50,949 nt of DNA from assembly GCA_002298995.1 (NCBI GenBank), contig DBMO01000014.1, forward strand, positions 1 to 50,949, given 5' to 3'. Every line of letters starts with the position of its first letter. Positions within the stretch are counted from its first letter, which is position 1. Under the pieces are notes generated by a model, which did not search any database, had not been told where the DNA came from, and was given only the letters and a program-made list of their open reading frames with translations. The DNA comes from Desulfarculales bacterium UBA696. Lineage in GTDB: Bacteria > Desulfobacterota > Syntrophobacteria > Syntrophobacterales > Syntrophobacteraceae. This document shows positions 9,434 through 18,082 of the stretch, piece after piece. The translations under genes and the position numbers were made by a program.

Positions 9434-9560
9434 ACTGCGGGCTGTTGAGCATTTCTGATGCTTTCAGATAATCCTGACCGCTTTCCCCAAACCTTCCTCC
9501 TGCATTTGGAATTCTCACCGAATTTCACTGAATTATGACCTACTCAAACCAGCCGGAAAG

Positions 9561-9748
9561 AGAGACCAATGCGTTATAAATGTAGGACATTATTATACAT
9601 CATTGATAATTTATGAAATCAGGTGATGGATTCAACTCCCGCCGCCTCCACCAATTCTTCATAACGAACAAAAGCGCCACGGCATCTTCTTACGGTACAA
9701 CCCTCCTGTCCTTCGACCCAGGCAAAAAATACCTTGCCTGGGCCGGCC
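9561..9748 (+). repeat. ssrA 3'-end repeat, copy B with element end
   Basis: Bases 9631-9748 repeat the ssrA 3' end and its flank. The preceding 70 bases (9561-9630, from AGAGACCAAT to GATGGA) match only copy C, not ssrA, so they are the conserved right end of the integrated element. The CCA of the pseudo-acceptor ends at 9653. No tmRNA body precedes it, so this is a scar and not a gene. Confidence 0.85.
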
Positions 9749-9861
9749 GCCTTCCTCTCTTCCGCTGCCAACCCTTCAATGACATTAGATAGGACGAAGC
9801 ATTCCAGCCCACCTTGCTGTCGGTGTTCTTTACAGTTTCTTTTAGCTGCCTCAATCGTTTG

Positions 9862-9934
9862 CTGTCGCCAATTTACAGAGCAGATTCAAACGATCCAAAT
9901 TCTTTTACCACTTTCACTGTCGGTAAAATTTACA
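9862..9934 (+). promoter_or_regulatory. Repeated CTGTCG...TTTACA elements upstream of the PEP-CTERM gene
   Basis: Two similar elements: 9862-9877 (CTGTCGCCAATTTACA) and 9917-9934 (CTGTCGGTAAAATTTACA). A third partial one, TTTACAGAGTAAA, sits at 10021-10033. From memory, PEP-CTERM genes in other bacteria often carry a TGTCG...TTTACA type motif upstream, linked to PrsK/PrsR control. That link is inference. The rest of 9749-10184 shows no gene I can support. Confidence 0.4.
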
Positions 9935-10184
9935 AAATGACCATATCCCAAAGCACCATCAATAAGTCCTGCCTATTATGACTCTTAGCAAAATCAGAGC
10001 CTTGGGAAGATGGAGTTACATTTACAGAGTAAATGCATGTTTTTTGCATGTTGTTAAAAGCGCCTTTTCTGAATCACTAATACCCGTAAGTAATTCTGTT
10101 ACGCTCACGAATATAACCGTTGTTTTCTCAGGTAAACATAATACTGCCCAGGTCGCGTGCAGAAACCCGAAAACAGGAGAGCAA

Positions 10185-10802
10185 ATGAGAAGGTTCATTT
10201 TAGTGCTCACGGCGGCGATATTGGTGGGGTTCGCAGGCGTTGGAAATGCCACGCTTGTCGATCGGGGAACTGATATTCTGGGAAATCATCTGATCTACGA
10301 CACGGTAGAGAACCTCACATGGTATGATTACACCTATTCCCCTGGTAGTGGTGTTGGCTGGAGTGCCGCCAATGCTTGGGCCGGCAATCTCAGCATTACT
10401 GCTGGTGCCGTCACCTATGACGACTGGAGGCTTCCCACTACAGTGAGTTTCTCGGGGCCCAGTGAAATGAAACATCTGTTTCTTGTGGAGCTGCCCTCCG
10501 CCAGCCCTAACATTTTTCACAACTTGACCGCGCCACGATACTGGTCCGGTACTGATGCTACTTGGTCTGAATGGGATGAAGATACAGGTGAGGAAATAGT
10601 ACATGTAGTTGCCTTTACCTACAGATATCCAGATACATATAATTGGCGCAGTGCCCCATCATTGCGCTGGGCTGCGCTGGCTGTGCGCTCCGGGGATGTC
10701 CTAGCCGCCTCCCCTGTCCCGGAGCCCGGTGCGTTGTTGTTGCTCGGGTCCGCTCTTGCGGGGCTGATTGCTTGGAGGAAGGTAAAGGGGGGGATATCCT
10801 AA
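10185..10802 (+). CDS. Lcl/DUF1566-like PEP-CTERM secreted protein
   Basis: 205-residue exported protein. Signal peptide MRRFILVLTAAILVGFAGVG, then a domain with DRGTDILGNHLIYDTVENLTW, WSAANAWAGNL, DDWRLPT and a late LRWAALAVRSG, the pattern of DUF1566/Lcl-like beta domains. The C-terminus is a PEP-CTERM sorting signal: VPEPGA, a hydrophobic helix, then basic WRKVKGG. Exosortase would cleave it and anchor or release it, often together with exopolysaccharide. No exosortase gene is in the window. The ATG at 10185 is chosen because AGGAG lies 8 bases ahead and the signal peptide begins there; the open frame runs 69 codons further upstream. It lies between ssrA repeats B and C, so it is cargo. 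Confidence 0.85.
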   Translation: MRRFILVLTAAILVGFAGVGNATLVDRGTDILGNHLIYDTVENLTWYDYTYSPGSGVGWSAANAWAGNLSITAGAVTYDDWRLPTTVSFSGPSEMKHLFLVELPSASPNIFHNLTAPRYWSGTDATWSEWDEDTGEEIVHVVAFTYRYPDTYNWRSAPSLRWAALAVRSGDVLAASPVPEPGALLLLGSALAGLIAWRKVKGGIS

Positions 10803-10970
10803 ATTACTGAGTGGGACCGTTTTACTGAGTTATCGTAGCAAGAGATGATCGGCTGAGAAAGTGAAAAGAAACTGAATGCAATTGCTGCCTGAATCATGAA
10901 ATATCTAGAAATCCAAATGTACTAATTCGTCGTGTAGAATATGGTACGCATGCTCAGGGAGGTAATCATC

Positions 10971-11630
10971 ATGGTAAGAGGCAACAGCCGGCTGTTTAGC
11001 ATGGAGAAAATGGGAAAGACCATTTTCACATTCTTGTTTTTGGCTCTTTTGACAACTGCCGCACAGGCTGCCATAACCGGCAGTGCACACGATTTTTCCG
11101 GCCTCGGCTATGGTACTGATGAAAGCTGCATTTTCTGCCATAGCCCGCACAATGCAAAAACGGACAACGGAGTAGCGATTCCACCCCTTTGGTATCACAC
11201 GATGAGCACAGCGAATTATACAACCTACACCAGTCCGACATTGAAACAAACAGCGCTCCAGCCGAGGGGACCTTCGAAGCTGTGCCTCTCGTGCCATGAC
11301 GGCAGCGTGGCAATAGATTCCTTCGGGAACAATAGTGGTTCGAACTTTATCACTGGTTCGGCCAACGTCGGCGCTAACCTGGCCGATGATCATCCAATAA
11401 GCATAAGATGGGATCACGCGACCTTCAAGGCCGGCACTTGCTCAAACTGCCACGGCGGTGGCATGCACAATATGACTTACACGGGACTGCCTTTTTACGG
11501 CACGGCCGGCAACAAGTATCTGGAGTGTGGCACGTGTCATGAGCCGCATAACAAATACCCGCAATACCCGAAGATGCTCCGGAAGGACTTGGCGGGATCG
11601 TATATCTGCCTTTTCTGTCACGGAAAATAA
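10971..11630 (+). CDS. Five-haem cytochrome c (doubled CxxCH type)
   Basis: 219-residue periplasmic multihaem cytochrome. After a signal peptide (hydrophobic TIFTFLFLALL, cleavage near AQA) there are five CxxCH sites: CIFCH, CLSCH, CSNCH, CGTCH and CLFCH. The spacing, with distal His residues (HDFSG, HSPHN, HEPHN), fits the doubled-CxxCH family seen in metal- and sulfate-reducing bacteria. It should carry electrons in the periplasm. The start at 10971 is picked for its AGGGAGGT site 7 bases upstream; an ATG 30 bases earlier and one 30 bases later lack one. It is adjacent to the PEP-CTERM gene inside the segment between ssrA repeats B and C, an unusual cargo for an integrated element. Confidence 0.9.
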   Translation: MVRGNSRLFSMEKMGKTIFTFLFLALLTTAAQAAITGSAHDFSGLGYGTDESCIFCHSPHNAKTDNGVAIPPLWYHTMSTANYTTYTSPTLKQTALQPRGPSKLCLSCHDGSVAIDSFGNNSGSNFITGSANVGANLADDHPISIRWDHATFKAGTCSNCHGGGMHNMTYTGLPFYGTAGNKYLECGTCHEPHNKYPQYPKMLRKDLAGSYICLFCHGK

Positions 11631-11826
11631 CTAATGTGAACTCGCGGGAGTCTCTTTGGTCTAAAAAGAAACGCTCATCCGCCATAGCGTTCTCAATTCG
11701 AAACCGAAATTAATAAACGAGTACGGCTCATGATAACCTGACTCCGTGAGGTTACGCATATTGTATAAATAGAGTAAGCTCATTTATTGGTCTGATATCA
11801 TTAGCTATTTAGTCTATTAATGTTAA

Positions 11827-12013
11827 GAGAGACTAAGACGTTATAAGTGTAGAACATTGGTACACATCATTGATGACTCATGAAATCAGGTGACGGATTC
11901 AACTCCCGCCGCCTCCACCAATTCTTCATAGCGAATAAAGCTCCACACAATCTTTTTACGAGACAACCCTCCTGTCCTTCGACCCAGGCAAAAAGTACCT
12001 TGCCTGGGCCGGC
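11827..12013 (+). repeat. ssrA 3'-end repeat, copy C with element end
   Basis: Bases 11898-12013 repeat the ssrA 3' end and flank; 11827-11897 match the element end before copy B (GAGAGACTAAGACG, ACATCATTGATGACTCATGA and so on). The CCA ends at 11920. This is the right boundary of the second integrated segment. A long reading frame runs through the repeat into the next gene but is not coding here. Confidence 0.85.
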
Positions 12014-12020
12014 AGTGATC

Positions 12021-12114
12021 TGCGACGAACTCGAAAGCCGGCTCCTGCGAAAGCACGATGACCCGTGTCAAACTGCTCGAAGCAACTCTCCGGGAGGCTT
12101 TGAATGGCAACTGA
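12021..12114 (+). pseudogene. hsdS 3'-end scar, copy 1
   Basis: A 94-base remnant about 85% identical over most of its length to 13943-14032. Read in the frame ending at TGA 12112-12114 it gives MTRVKLLEATLREALNGN; upstream codons in another frame give CDELESRLL. One extra base in this copy (CTCCTGCG against CTCGTCG) shifts the frame. The pattern CDxLExxL...LLEAxLxEAL is that of the C-terminal helix of type I restriction specificity subunits. Only this tail is present, starting 7 bases after ssrA repeat C. The HsdS assignment rests on pattern memory. Confidence 0.55.
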
Positions 12115-12146
12115 AAAATAAACAAGATGTCCTGAAGGATGGGAAC

Positions 12147-13607
12147 GTGCCTGAAGTTTCACGTTTAAAAACGCTAGTAGAAAGGCTCACCGCGCTCCCC
12201 TGTGAAACCGAGTGGGTCGAGTTCAAACATAATGATTTTGACCAGGAAGACATTGGACAATATCTGTCCGCCCTCTCCAATTCAGCGGCTTTACACAGGA
12301 AGGAAGCAGGATTTCTCGTCTGGGGAATCGAAGACTGCACCCATCAGATAATTGGAACGACCTTCCTGCCCCGGATGGAAAAGATTGGGAATCAGGAATT
12401 GGAAAACTGGTTGGCAACACAGTTGTTCCCACGAATAAACTTCAAGATCCACGAATTTGATTATTCAGGGAAACACATTGTCGTTTTCGAAGTCCCACCG
12501 GCAACGCATACTCCCATCCGCTTTAAAGATACCGAGTTTATCAGGGTCGGCAGTTACAAGAAGAAGTTAAAAGACTTTCCCGAAAAAGAGCGAGAGCTTT
12601 GGGCTCTTTTTTCACATACTACATTTGAGAAAGGGATTGCGAAAAGAGAAATATCCTCAGATCTGGTTCTCGCCGATCTCGATTACCCAGCTTACTTTGA
12701 GCTTACCGGGCAAAGACTTCCTGATAACAGAGCCGGCATCTTAAACCGATTGGCTCAGGAGAAATTTATTGTTGCCAAAGGAGGGGACACCTTTGACATA
12801 ACGAATCTGGGAGCCATCCTGTTTGCCAAAGATCTCTCCCGTTTCGATTCTCTGGCCAGAAAAGCGTTGCGAATCATCCTGTATAAAGGGCAAAGCAGAG
12901 TTGAAACAATTCGTGAACAGACCGGGGTTAAAGGATATGCCGTAGGATTCAACGGCGCCGTGGCATTTATCAATGACAAGCTTCCCCAGAACGAACAAAT
13001 CGGGCAGGCATTGCGGGAAAATGTACGGATGTTTCCTGAGATTGCGGTCAGGGAGCTTGTCGCTAATACTATAATCCACCAGGATTTTGAAATGACGGGC
13101 ACCGGCCCTGTCGTGGAAATATTTTCCGACCGTATTGAAATTACGAACCCCGGGACTCCGCTGATTGACACGCTGCGATTCATCGATGAACCTCCACGTT
13201 CTCGTAATGAGACCCTTGCAGCCGTTATGAGGCGGATCAACATCTGCGAAGAGCGGGGTAGCGGTATCGACAAGGTAATTTCGAGCGTGGAACTCTATCA
13301 GCTTCCCGCTCCGGATTTCACGGTGACCCAGAGTCACACAAAGGCAATCCTCTATGCTTTCAAAGATTTTGGGGAAATGGACAAGCACGACAGGATTCGG
13401 GCCTGTTATCAACATGCATGTCTGTGCTATGTCTCCAACCAAGTAATGACGAATACTTCTCTCAGGAAACGGTTTTCCATTGAGGACAAGAACTATTCGA
13501 TGGCTTCCCGAATCATTGCGGATACCATCAACGAGGGGCTCATCAAGGTCTATGATCCTGAAAACAGATCCAGAAAACACGCCAGGTACATCCCATTCTG
13601 GGCATGA
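12147..13607 (+). CDS. AlbA_2 - HATPase_c_4 protein (RecG-like/Schlafen-like regulator)
   Basis: 486 residues. N-terminal AlbA_2 (Schlafen core-like) domain, about 18-140, with ETEWVEFKHN, GFLVWGIED and FIRVGSYKKK. C-terminal ATP-binding domain, about 298-385, with N-box ELVANTIIHQDF, EITNPGTPL and a glycine motif ERGSGIDKV. A winged-helix-like tail follows. Proteins of this layout (COG2865) are often named RecG-like helicases but lack helicase motifs; several are found in defence regions. The GTG at 12147 is preferred: AAGGA lies 7 bases ahead, family members begin at about this point, and the frame upstream only reads through the hsdS scar and ssrA repeat. No partner gene is adjacent. Function is unknown; a role in phage or nucleic-acid response is inference. 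Confidence 0.8.
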   Translation: MPEVSRLKTLVERLTALPCETEWVEFKHNDFDQEDIGQYLSALSNSAALHRKEAGFLVWGIEDCTHQIIGTTFLPRMEKIGNQELENWLATQLFPRINFKIHEFDYSGKHIVVFEVPPATHTPIRFKDTEFIRVGSYKKKLKDFPEKERELWALFSHTTFEKGIAKREISSDLVLADLDYPAYFELTGQRLPDNRAGILNRLAQEKFIVAKGGDTFDITNLGAILFAKDLSRFDSLARKALRIILYKGQSRVETIREQTGVKGYAVGFNGAVAFINDKLPQNEQIGQALRENVRMFPEIAVRELVANTIIHQDFEMTGTGPVVEIFSDRIEITNPGTPLIDTLRFIDEPPRSRNETLAAVMRRINICEERGSGIDKVISSVELYQLPAPDFTVTQSHTKAILYAFKDFGEMDKHDRIRACYQHACLCYVSNQVMTNTSLRKRFSIEDKNYSMASRIIADTINEGLIKVYDPENRSRKHARYIPFWA

Positions 13608-13942
13608 TGTGTTTTATGTGATCGTTATGTGACCGGCACTTTGCTTCCAAGGACTCAAAGGACGCTTTTTTCTCTGCGGATCAAGCTGGGACACCAGTTT
13701 GCATAAACCATAAGCCGATGGTCTTATGTGACTGGCAAAGCGTAGTGGTAGCGTATGCTCTTATTGGCGGCCTAGCATCCTGAGGCCGTTTTTGGGCTAC
13801 TTCCAGCCGGGGTAATCCTCTTGGGACATATCGAGCAAGAAGAATCGATTCCAAGGGCAAAATTTCAGTTCTGTGGAGGTACTACTTCTTTAGGGTCCGA
13901 AAAAGATCCGCATAAGATTGCTCGAAGCAACTCCTGGCAATA
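13608..13942. other. Non-coding stretch between AlbA_2 gene and hsdS scar 2
   Basis: No supported gene. It holds two similar segments beginning TTATGTGACCGGCA (13625) and TTATGTGACTGGCA (13723), and a short copy of the hsdS-scar core, TGCTCGAAGCAACTC, at 13919-13933. It looks like decayed or recombined DNA. Confidence 0.5.
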
Positions 13943-14032
13943 TGCTACGAACCCGAAAGCCGGCTCGTCGAAAGCACGATGACACGGGTCAAACTGCTCG
14001 AAGCAACTCTCAGTGAGGCTCTTTCTGCATGA
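13943..14032 (+). pseudogene. hsdS 3'-end scar, copy 2
   Basis: A 90-base remnant with an open frame reading CYEPESRLVES, then TMTRVKLLEATLSEALSA and TGA at 14030-14032. It matches copy 1 at 12021-12114 until the last about 15 bases. It has no upstream gene body. It resembles the end of a type I restriction specificity subunit and lies 78 bases before the STAND gene start. Confidence 0.55.
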
Positions 14033-14110
14033 TTGGCAGGCATCCCACATTCCCGCGATGGGGTGAATCGTCGAAGAACTCCGAAGACCTCTTTCACATT
14101 GGTTGCAGTC

Positions 14111-17100
14111 ATGTTTGAAATCAATGGCCTACATATTGCCGAACTTAACGATACCGATCTCCGCACTCTTGTTGCTCGTTTGTGCGAGGCAGAGCTTAGG
14201 CGAACTGGGTTGCCGTTATCAGCCGTGACCGCAGGGGGGGATCAGAATGCGCCGGATGGAGGCCTTGACGTTCGGGTTGAGTTACCTGCAACAACAAGCC
14301 TGAGCGGTTTCATTCCCCGGCCGGCAACCGGTTTTCAAGTGAAGCTGCCAGATATGCCGCGCAAAGCCATTCTCGGCGAAATGCGTCCTGGAGGACTGGT
14401 CCGGCCTGTCATTGAGGAACTGATTTCGGCATCTGGTGCCTACATCATTGTGAGTGCCAAAGGATCGACCTCGGATTCCGTGCTAAAACGGCGTCGCAAT
14501 GCGATGCGCGAAGCCATAGCCGATGCTGAAAGTTCCAAGGATCTGGCAATTGATTTTTACGATCGGGAGCGACTCGCATCTTGGGTCAGGGATCACCCCG
14601 GTCTGGTTGTCTGGGTAAGAGAGAAGATCGGTCAACCGCTTCGTGGTTGGCGACCTTATGCGAATTGGGCCAATCCATGCGAGAGTATGGAGGCGGAATA
14701 TCTTCTGGACGAGAAAAGCAGGATTCAGGATTGGAGGACCCGGAGTGATGGCCCCATTGGGGTTATGGAGGGACTTGAGCGAATCCGTGAGGTCTTGGCT
14801 CAGCCGCACGGTGCTGTTCGCCTCATAGGCCTTTCGGGAATGGGGAAAACACGGTTAGTGCAAACTCTCTTTGATGAGCGCGTCGGGGGGCAATCCCTCG
14901 ATCCGGCACTTTCCGTATACTGTGATCTGGCTGACGAGCCTGAACCCTCCCCGAGAGATCTGGTGCGCCTTCTTGTTCAAAACAGGCAACGAGCGATTGT
15001 GGTTGTAGACAACTGCCCCCCTGCAACTCATAGTGCACTCAAGAAGATCTGCGCCGAGCCTGAAAGTGCTTTGAGCCTCATCACCGTCGAATACGACGTT
15101 GGGGACGATGATCCCGAAGGGACAGAGGTCTTCCGCCTTGAATCCGCTTCGGACAGTGTGATCGAGCAACTTTTAGAACGCCTCAGCCCACAAATATCTC
15201 AAGTAAACCGCCGACGCATTGCCGAATTTTCAGATGGTAACGCGCGCGTTGCCCTAGCCCTTGCCCATACTGTTCGACGCGGCGATAGTATTGCGAACCT
15301 TTCGGACAAAGAGCTTTTCGAGCGATTGTTTCACCAGCGCAGGCCGGAAGACTCAGGTCTTTTAAAAGCAGCAGAGATTTGCTCGCTAGTTTATTCGTTT
15401 AATGGTGAGGTGGGTGAAGCCTCTGAGTTGCCTTTCCTGGCACAACTGGCTGAATTATCGGTTAATCAACTTTATGCCTGTATCGCAGAATTGCGAGCGC
15501 GGGGACTGGTTCAATCCCGCGGTCCATGGAGAGCTGTTTTGCCTCAAGCCCTTGCGAACACCCTCGCAAGCCGGGCACTCGATAAAATGCCCGCGATAAA
15601 GATTGCCGATGCTTTCCTAGGCTCAACCGAGCGCCTCCTGCGGTCATTCTCGCGAAGGCTTGGCTATCTTCATGCCTCCGAACCTTCTCAGAATATTGTC
15701 CGGAATTGGCTGTCGCCAGGGGGCTTTTTATCCAATTTCCCTCAGCTAAGTCAGCTTGGCACAGCTATGTTTGTAAATATTGCTCCGGTGGCCCCTGAAG
15801 CCGTCCTTGACTCATTGGAGCGCACTGCAGCAGGCAAGGAAGGGAATGACTTTGTAAGTGCATTGAGTCCAGGAAGTAGCACTTGGATTTCGTTATTGTG
15901 CTCGATTGCCTACGATCCCACCCTTTTCACACGAGCAACACTTTTGCTGGCCCGCTTTGCCGCTGCTGAAGGGAATCGCCAAAATACGGCGCATAGCTCG
16001 TTTAAGAATTTATTCCAGCTTTACTTATCCGGCACTCATGCCCCGATTGACCAAAGATTGCAGGTAATCGAGACACTTATTTCGAGTGAAGATCCGGCAA
16101 TCCAGGCATGCGGACTTGATGCACTCGATACGCTCCTAGAAGCGACCCACTTCGGTTCTGCGTTACGGTTTGATTTTGGAGCCCGTCCACGCGATTACGG
16201 GTGGGTTCCAGCCCACAAAGATGATCTTGTCACTTGGTACCGAGCCTCCGTCGAGGTTGTACGGCGCATGGCGCTCTCGGATTCTCCGATCAGCAACAAA
16301 GCCAAGTCTATTTTGGCTCACAACTTTAGGGGGCTTTGGACAAGGACGGGAACAAATGATGAAATTGAGTCTGCGGCCACCACTTTAGCGGGGCGGGGTT
16401 TCTGGATGGAAGGCTGGGTCGCCGTCTGCAATACAATTAGATTTGACCTGAAGAATATGCCACCGGACTATGCTACACGGCTTCATAAACTCGAAGAGAT
16501 TCTTAGCCCCGGTGATCTCCTCCAAACAGCTCGCGCGCACATTTTCTCAAAAGCCTGGGATCCAATAGGAGTTGTGGATGGAAAATCCGGCAAGGAAAGT
16601 GATCGCATAATATCAGGTTATCAACGCGCAAACGAGACTACGGAAAGCCTTGGGCGTGAGATTGCCGTCAATGCCAATGTTTTAGCCGCGCTGATTCCAG
16701 ACCTTGTTAGGCAAGATGCCGGCCGCAGCTTCCCGTTCGGCCGCGGCCTCGCAGCGGGAGCCGATCAACTTGCTGATATGTGGAGCCAACTGGTTGATGA
16801 ATTCGCTGCCGCACCTGAAAATGAACGAAACATCCAGGCGCTGAGGGGTTTCCTTAATTCGGCTGTCGAGAGAGATTCAGTGATTACGGAGCGAATTTTG
16901 GACGCTTCGATTGAAAGCGAGGTCCTTGGGCCGTGGTTCCCCATTCTACAAACGTCAGTTGAAATCGATGAAAGGGGGGCGGCCAGGTTGGAAAAGGCTA
17001 TCGGGTTGGGCCTGGCACCAAGTTGGACCTACAGCTATCTCCAACTTGGGCGTGTGATGGACACCATTCCTGCAAATCATTTGCGAAGACTGATCCTTGG

Positions 17101-17893
17101 GATTTCGTCTCTTCCGAAGGGCTACGAAGTGGCGATTGAGATTCTCTCCATGAGAATTTACTCTGGCCAAAATTCTGAGGCCCCCATTCATGGAGAAATC
17201 ATCCAGTGTGGACGCCAACTTGTTCTTGGTTATTCCTTCGAGAGGCCAGCCAAATCGATCGATTACGAGCTGGGAGAGATTGTCCGGACTTGCTTTGCTG
17301 AGGATGCAGAGGAAGATGCGAGGACGCTCTGCCGTCAACTTGCGGCTGCTTTCAACGAATACCGGGCATATGCGTTAAGTTACAGACACCTCTTGGAAAG
17401 CTTGTTTCGTGGGCACCCGGTGGTAGCTCTCGATGAGTTTTTAGGCAAACCGGGGATTACAAGACGCGCACTCAACTTATTAATGGATTTGGACAAAGAT
17501 AATCCCATTGAAAGCGTGGAGATGGAAACTCTAATGGCCTGGGCTAAAGTTGATCCGATTAGTCGTTTCCCTTTGCTTGCGTACACGATTATTCCATTCA
17601 CAGTAGGCGATGAAAAATCTGACGCTGTTTGGAAACCAATAGCATACCAGCTTCTCGCATTAGCACCTGACCGACTCAGCATGCTCACCGCTTTTGGTTC
17701 ACATTTCCAGCCCAGAAGCTGGAGCGGGTCACTGGCTGTCATTTTGGAAAATCGCCGTACCCTTCCACAGGCATTCCTATCGGACCCCGACCCACGAGTC
17801 GCCGCCTGGGCGCGGGAGAAGGATGCGTGGTTGGCCCGAAAAGCTGAAGCTGAGCGGTTGAACGTACGGCAAAAGGATGAGAGCTTTGAGTAA
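14111..17893 (+). CDS. STAND-type NTPase with PD-(D/E)xK-like nuclease (Avs-like, putative antiviral)
   Basis: 1260 residues in three parts. (1) About 1-180: a restriction-endonuclease-like domain with GGLDVRVE (Asp53) and GFQVKLP (Gln76, Lys78), the D...QxK arrangement of Mrr/Cap4-type nucleases. (2) About 215-480: an NTPase with Walker A GLSGMGKT (240-247) and Walker B IVVVDN (296-301), followed by winged-helix-like sequence. (3) A long helical C-terminal region with no clear repeats by eye, as in sensor regions. Nuclease plus STAND NTPase plus sensor is the layout of Avs antiviral proteins, which detect conserved phage proteins and then cut DNA. The ATG at 14111 is chosen since the conserved sequence starts there; the frame opens at a TTG 78 bases earlier. 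It is shorter than classic Avs proteins and may be a separate group. Confidence 0.7.
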   Translation: MFEINGLHIAELNDTDLRTLVARLCEAELRRTGLPLSAVTAGGDQNAPDGGLDVRVELPATTSLSGFIPRPATGFQVKLPDMPRKAILGEMRPGGLVRPVIEELISASGAYIIVSAKGSTSDSVLKRRRNAMREAIADAESSKDLAIDFYDRERLASWVRDHPGLVVWVREKIGQPLRGWRPYANWANPCESMEAEYLLDEKSRIQDWRTRSDGPIGVMEGLERIREVLAQPHGAVRLIGLSGMGKTRLVQTLFDERVGGQSLDPALSVYCDLADEPEPSPRDLVRLLVQNRQRAIVVVDNCPPATHSALKKICAEPESALSLITVEYDVGDDDPEGTEVFRLESASDSVIEQLLERLSPQISQVNRRRIAEFSDGNARVALALAHTVRRGDSIANLSDKELFERLFHQRRPEDSGLLKAAEICSLVYSFNGEVGEASELPFLAQLAELSVNQLYACIAELRARGLVQSRGPWRAVLPQALANTLASRALDKMPAIKIADAFLGSTERLLRSFSRRLGYLHASEPSQNIVRNWLSPGGFLSNFPQLSQLGTAMFVNIAPVAPEAVLDSLERTAAGKEGNDFVSALSPGSSTWISLLCSIAYDPTLFTRATLLLARFAAAEGNRQNTAHSSFKNLFQLYLSGTHAPIDQRLQVIETLISSEDPAIQACGLDALDTLLEATHFGSALRFDFGARPRDYGWVPAHKDDLVTWYRASVEVVRRMALSDSPISNKAKSILAHNFRGLWTRTGTNDEIESAATTLAGRGFWMEGWVAVCNTIRFDLKNMPPDYATRLHKLEEILSPGDLLQTARAHIFSKAWDPIGVVDGKSGKESDRIISGYQRANETTESLGREIAVNANVLAALIPDLVRQDAGRSFPFGRGLAAGADQLADMWSQLVDEFAAAPENERNIQALRGFLNSAVERDSVITERILDASIESEVLGPWFPILQTSVEIDERGAARLEKAIGLGLAPSWTYSYLQLGRVMDTIPANHLRRLILGISSLPKGYEVAIEILSMRIYSGQNSEAPIHGEIIQCGRQLVLGYSFERPAKSIDYELGEIVRTCFAEDAEEDARTLCRQLAAAFNEYRAYALSYRHLLESLFRGHPVVALDEFLGKPGITRRALNLLMDLDKDNPIESVEMETLMAWAKVDPISRFPLLAYTIIPFTVGDEKSDAVWKPIAYQLLALAPDRLSMLTAFGSHFQPRSWSGSLAVILENRRTLPQAFLSDPDPRVAAWAREKDAWLARKAEAERLNVRQKDESFE

Positions 17894-18082
17894 TTCAAAT
17901 AGGGTCTAATTCAAATAGTCTAATAGTCTAAAATAGCAACAAATAGGGTCTGGCCAAGGCAAGATACTAAATATACATAAACTTTTGTCAAAAGGATGGC
18001 TCTTATGAGCTTTAAAAGCGCTTTTTAGGCATCAAAAAGGCCAGTCTTAGGTCTACACCTTCTCCGGTCCGGGCAAGAACCC
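17894..18082. repeat. Short AT-rich repeats after the STAND gene
   Basis: The sequence TAATTCAAATAG occurs twice (from 17891 and 17907), followed by variants with TCTAATAG, TCTAAAATAG and AACAAATAGGGTCTGG. The array starts within the stop codon of the STAND gene and marks the right edge of the accessory region. The genes on either side converge. Confidence 0.45.

Noticed and set aside
10030..10060. Possible sigma-54 promoter (TGCATG...TTGCATG)
   Set aside because: The invariant GG of the -24 element is missing; it is better seen as a short direct repeat.
9978..10184. 69-codon N-terminal extension of the PEP-CTERM protein
   Set aside because: A signal peptide and a ribosome site start at 10185; the extension has no domain and would bury the signal peptide.
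11880..12146. Upstream extension of the AlbA_2 gene's open frame
   Set aside because: It reads through the ssrA repeat and the hsdS scar; a GTG with a ribosome site at 12147 matches where the family begins.
13735..13800. tRNA-like stretch with TAGTGGTAGCG
   Set aside because: It resembles a D-arm, but no T-arm or acceptor stem can be built.
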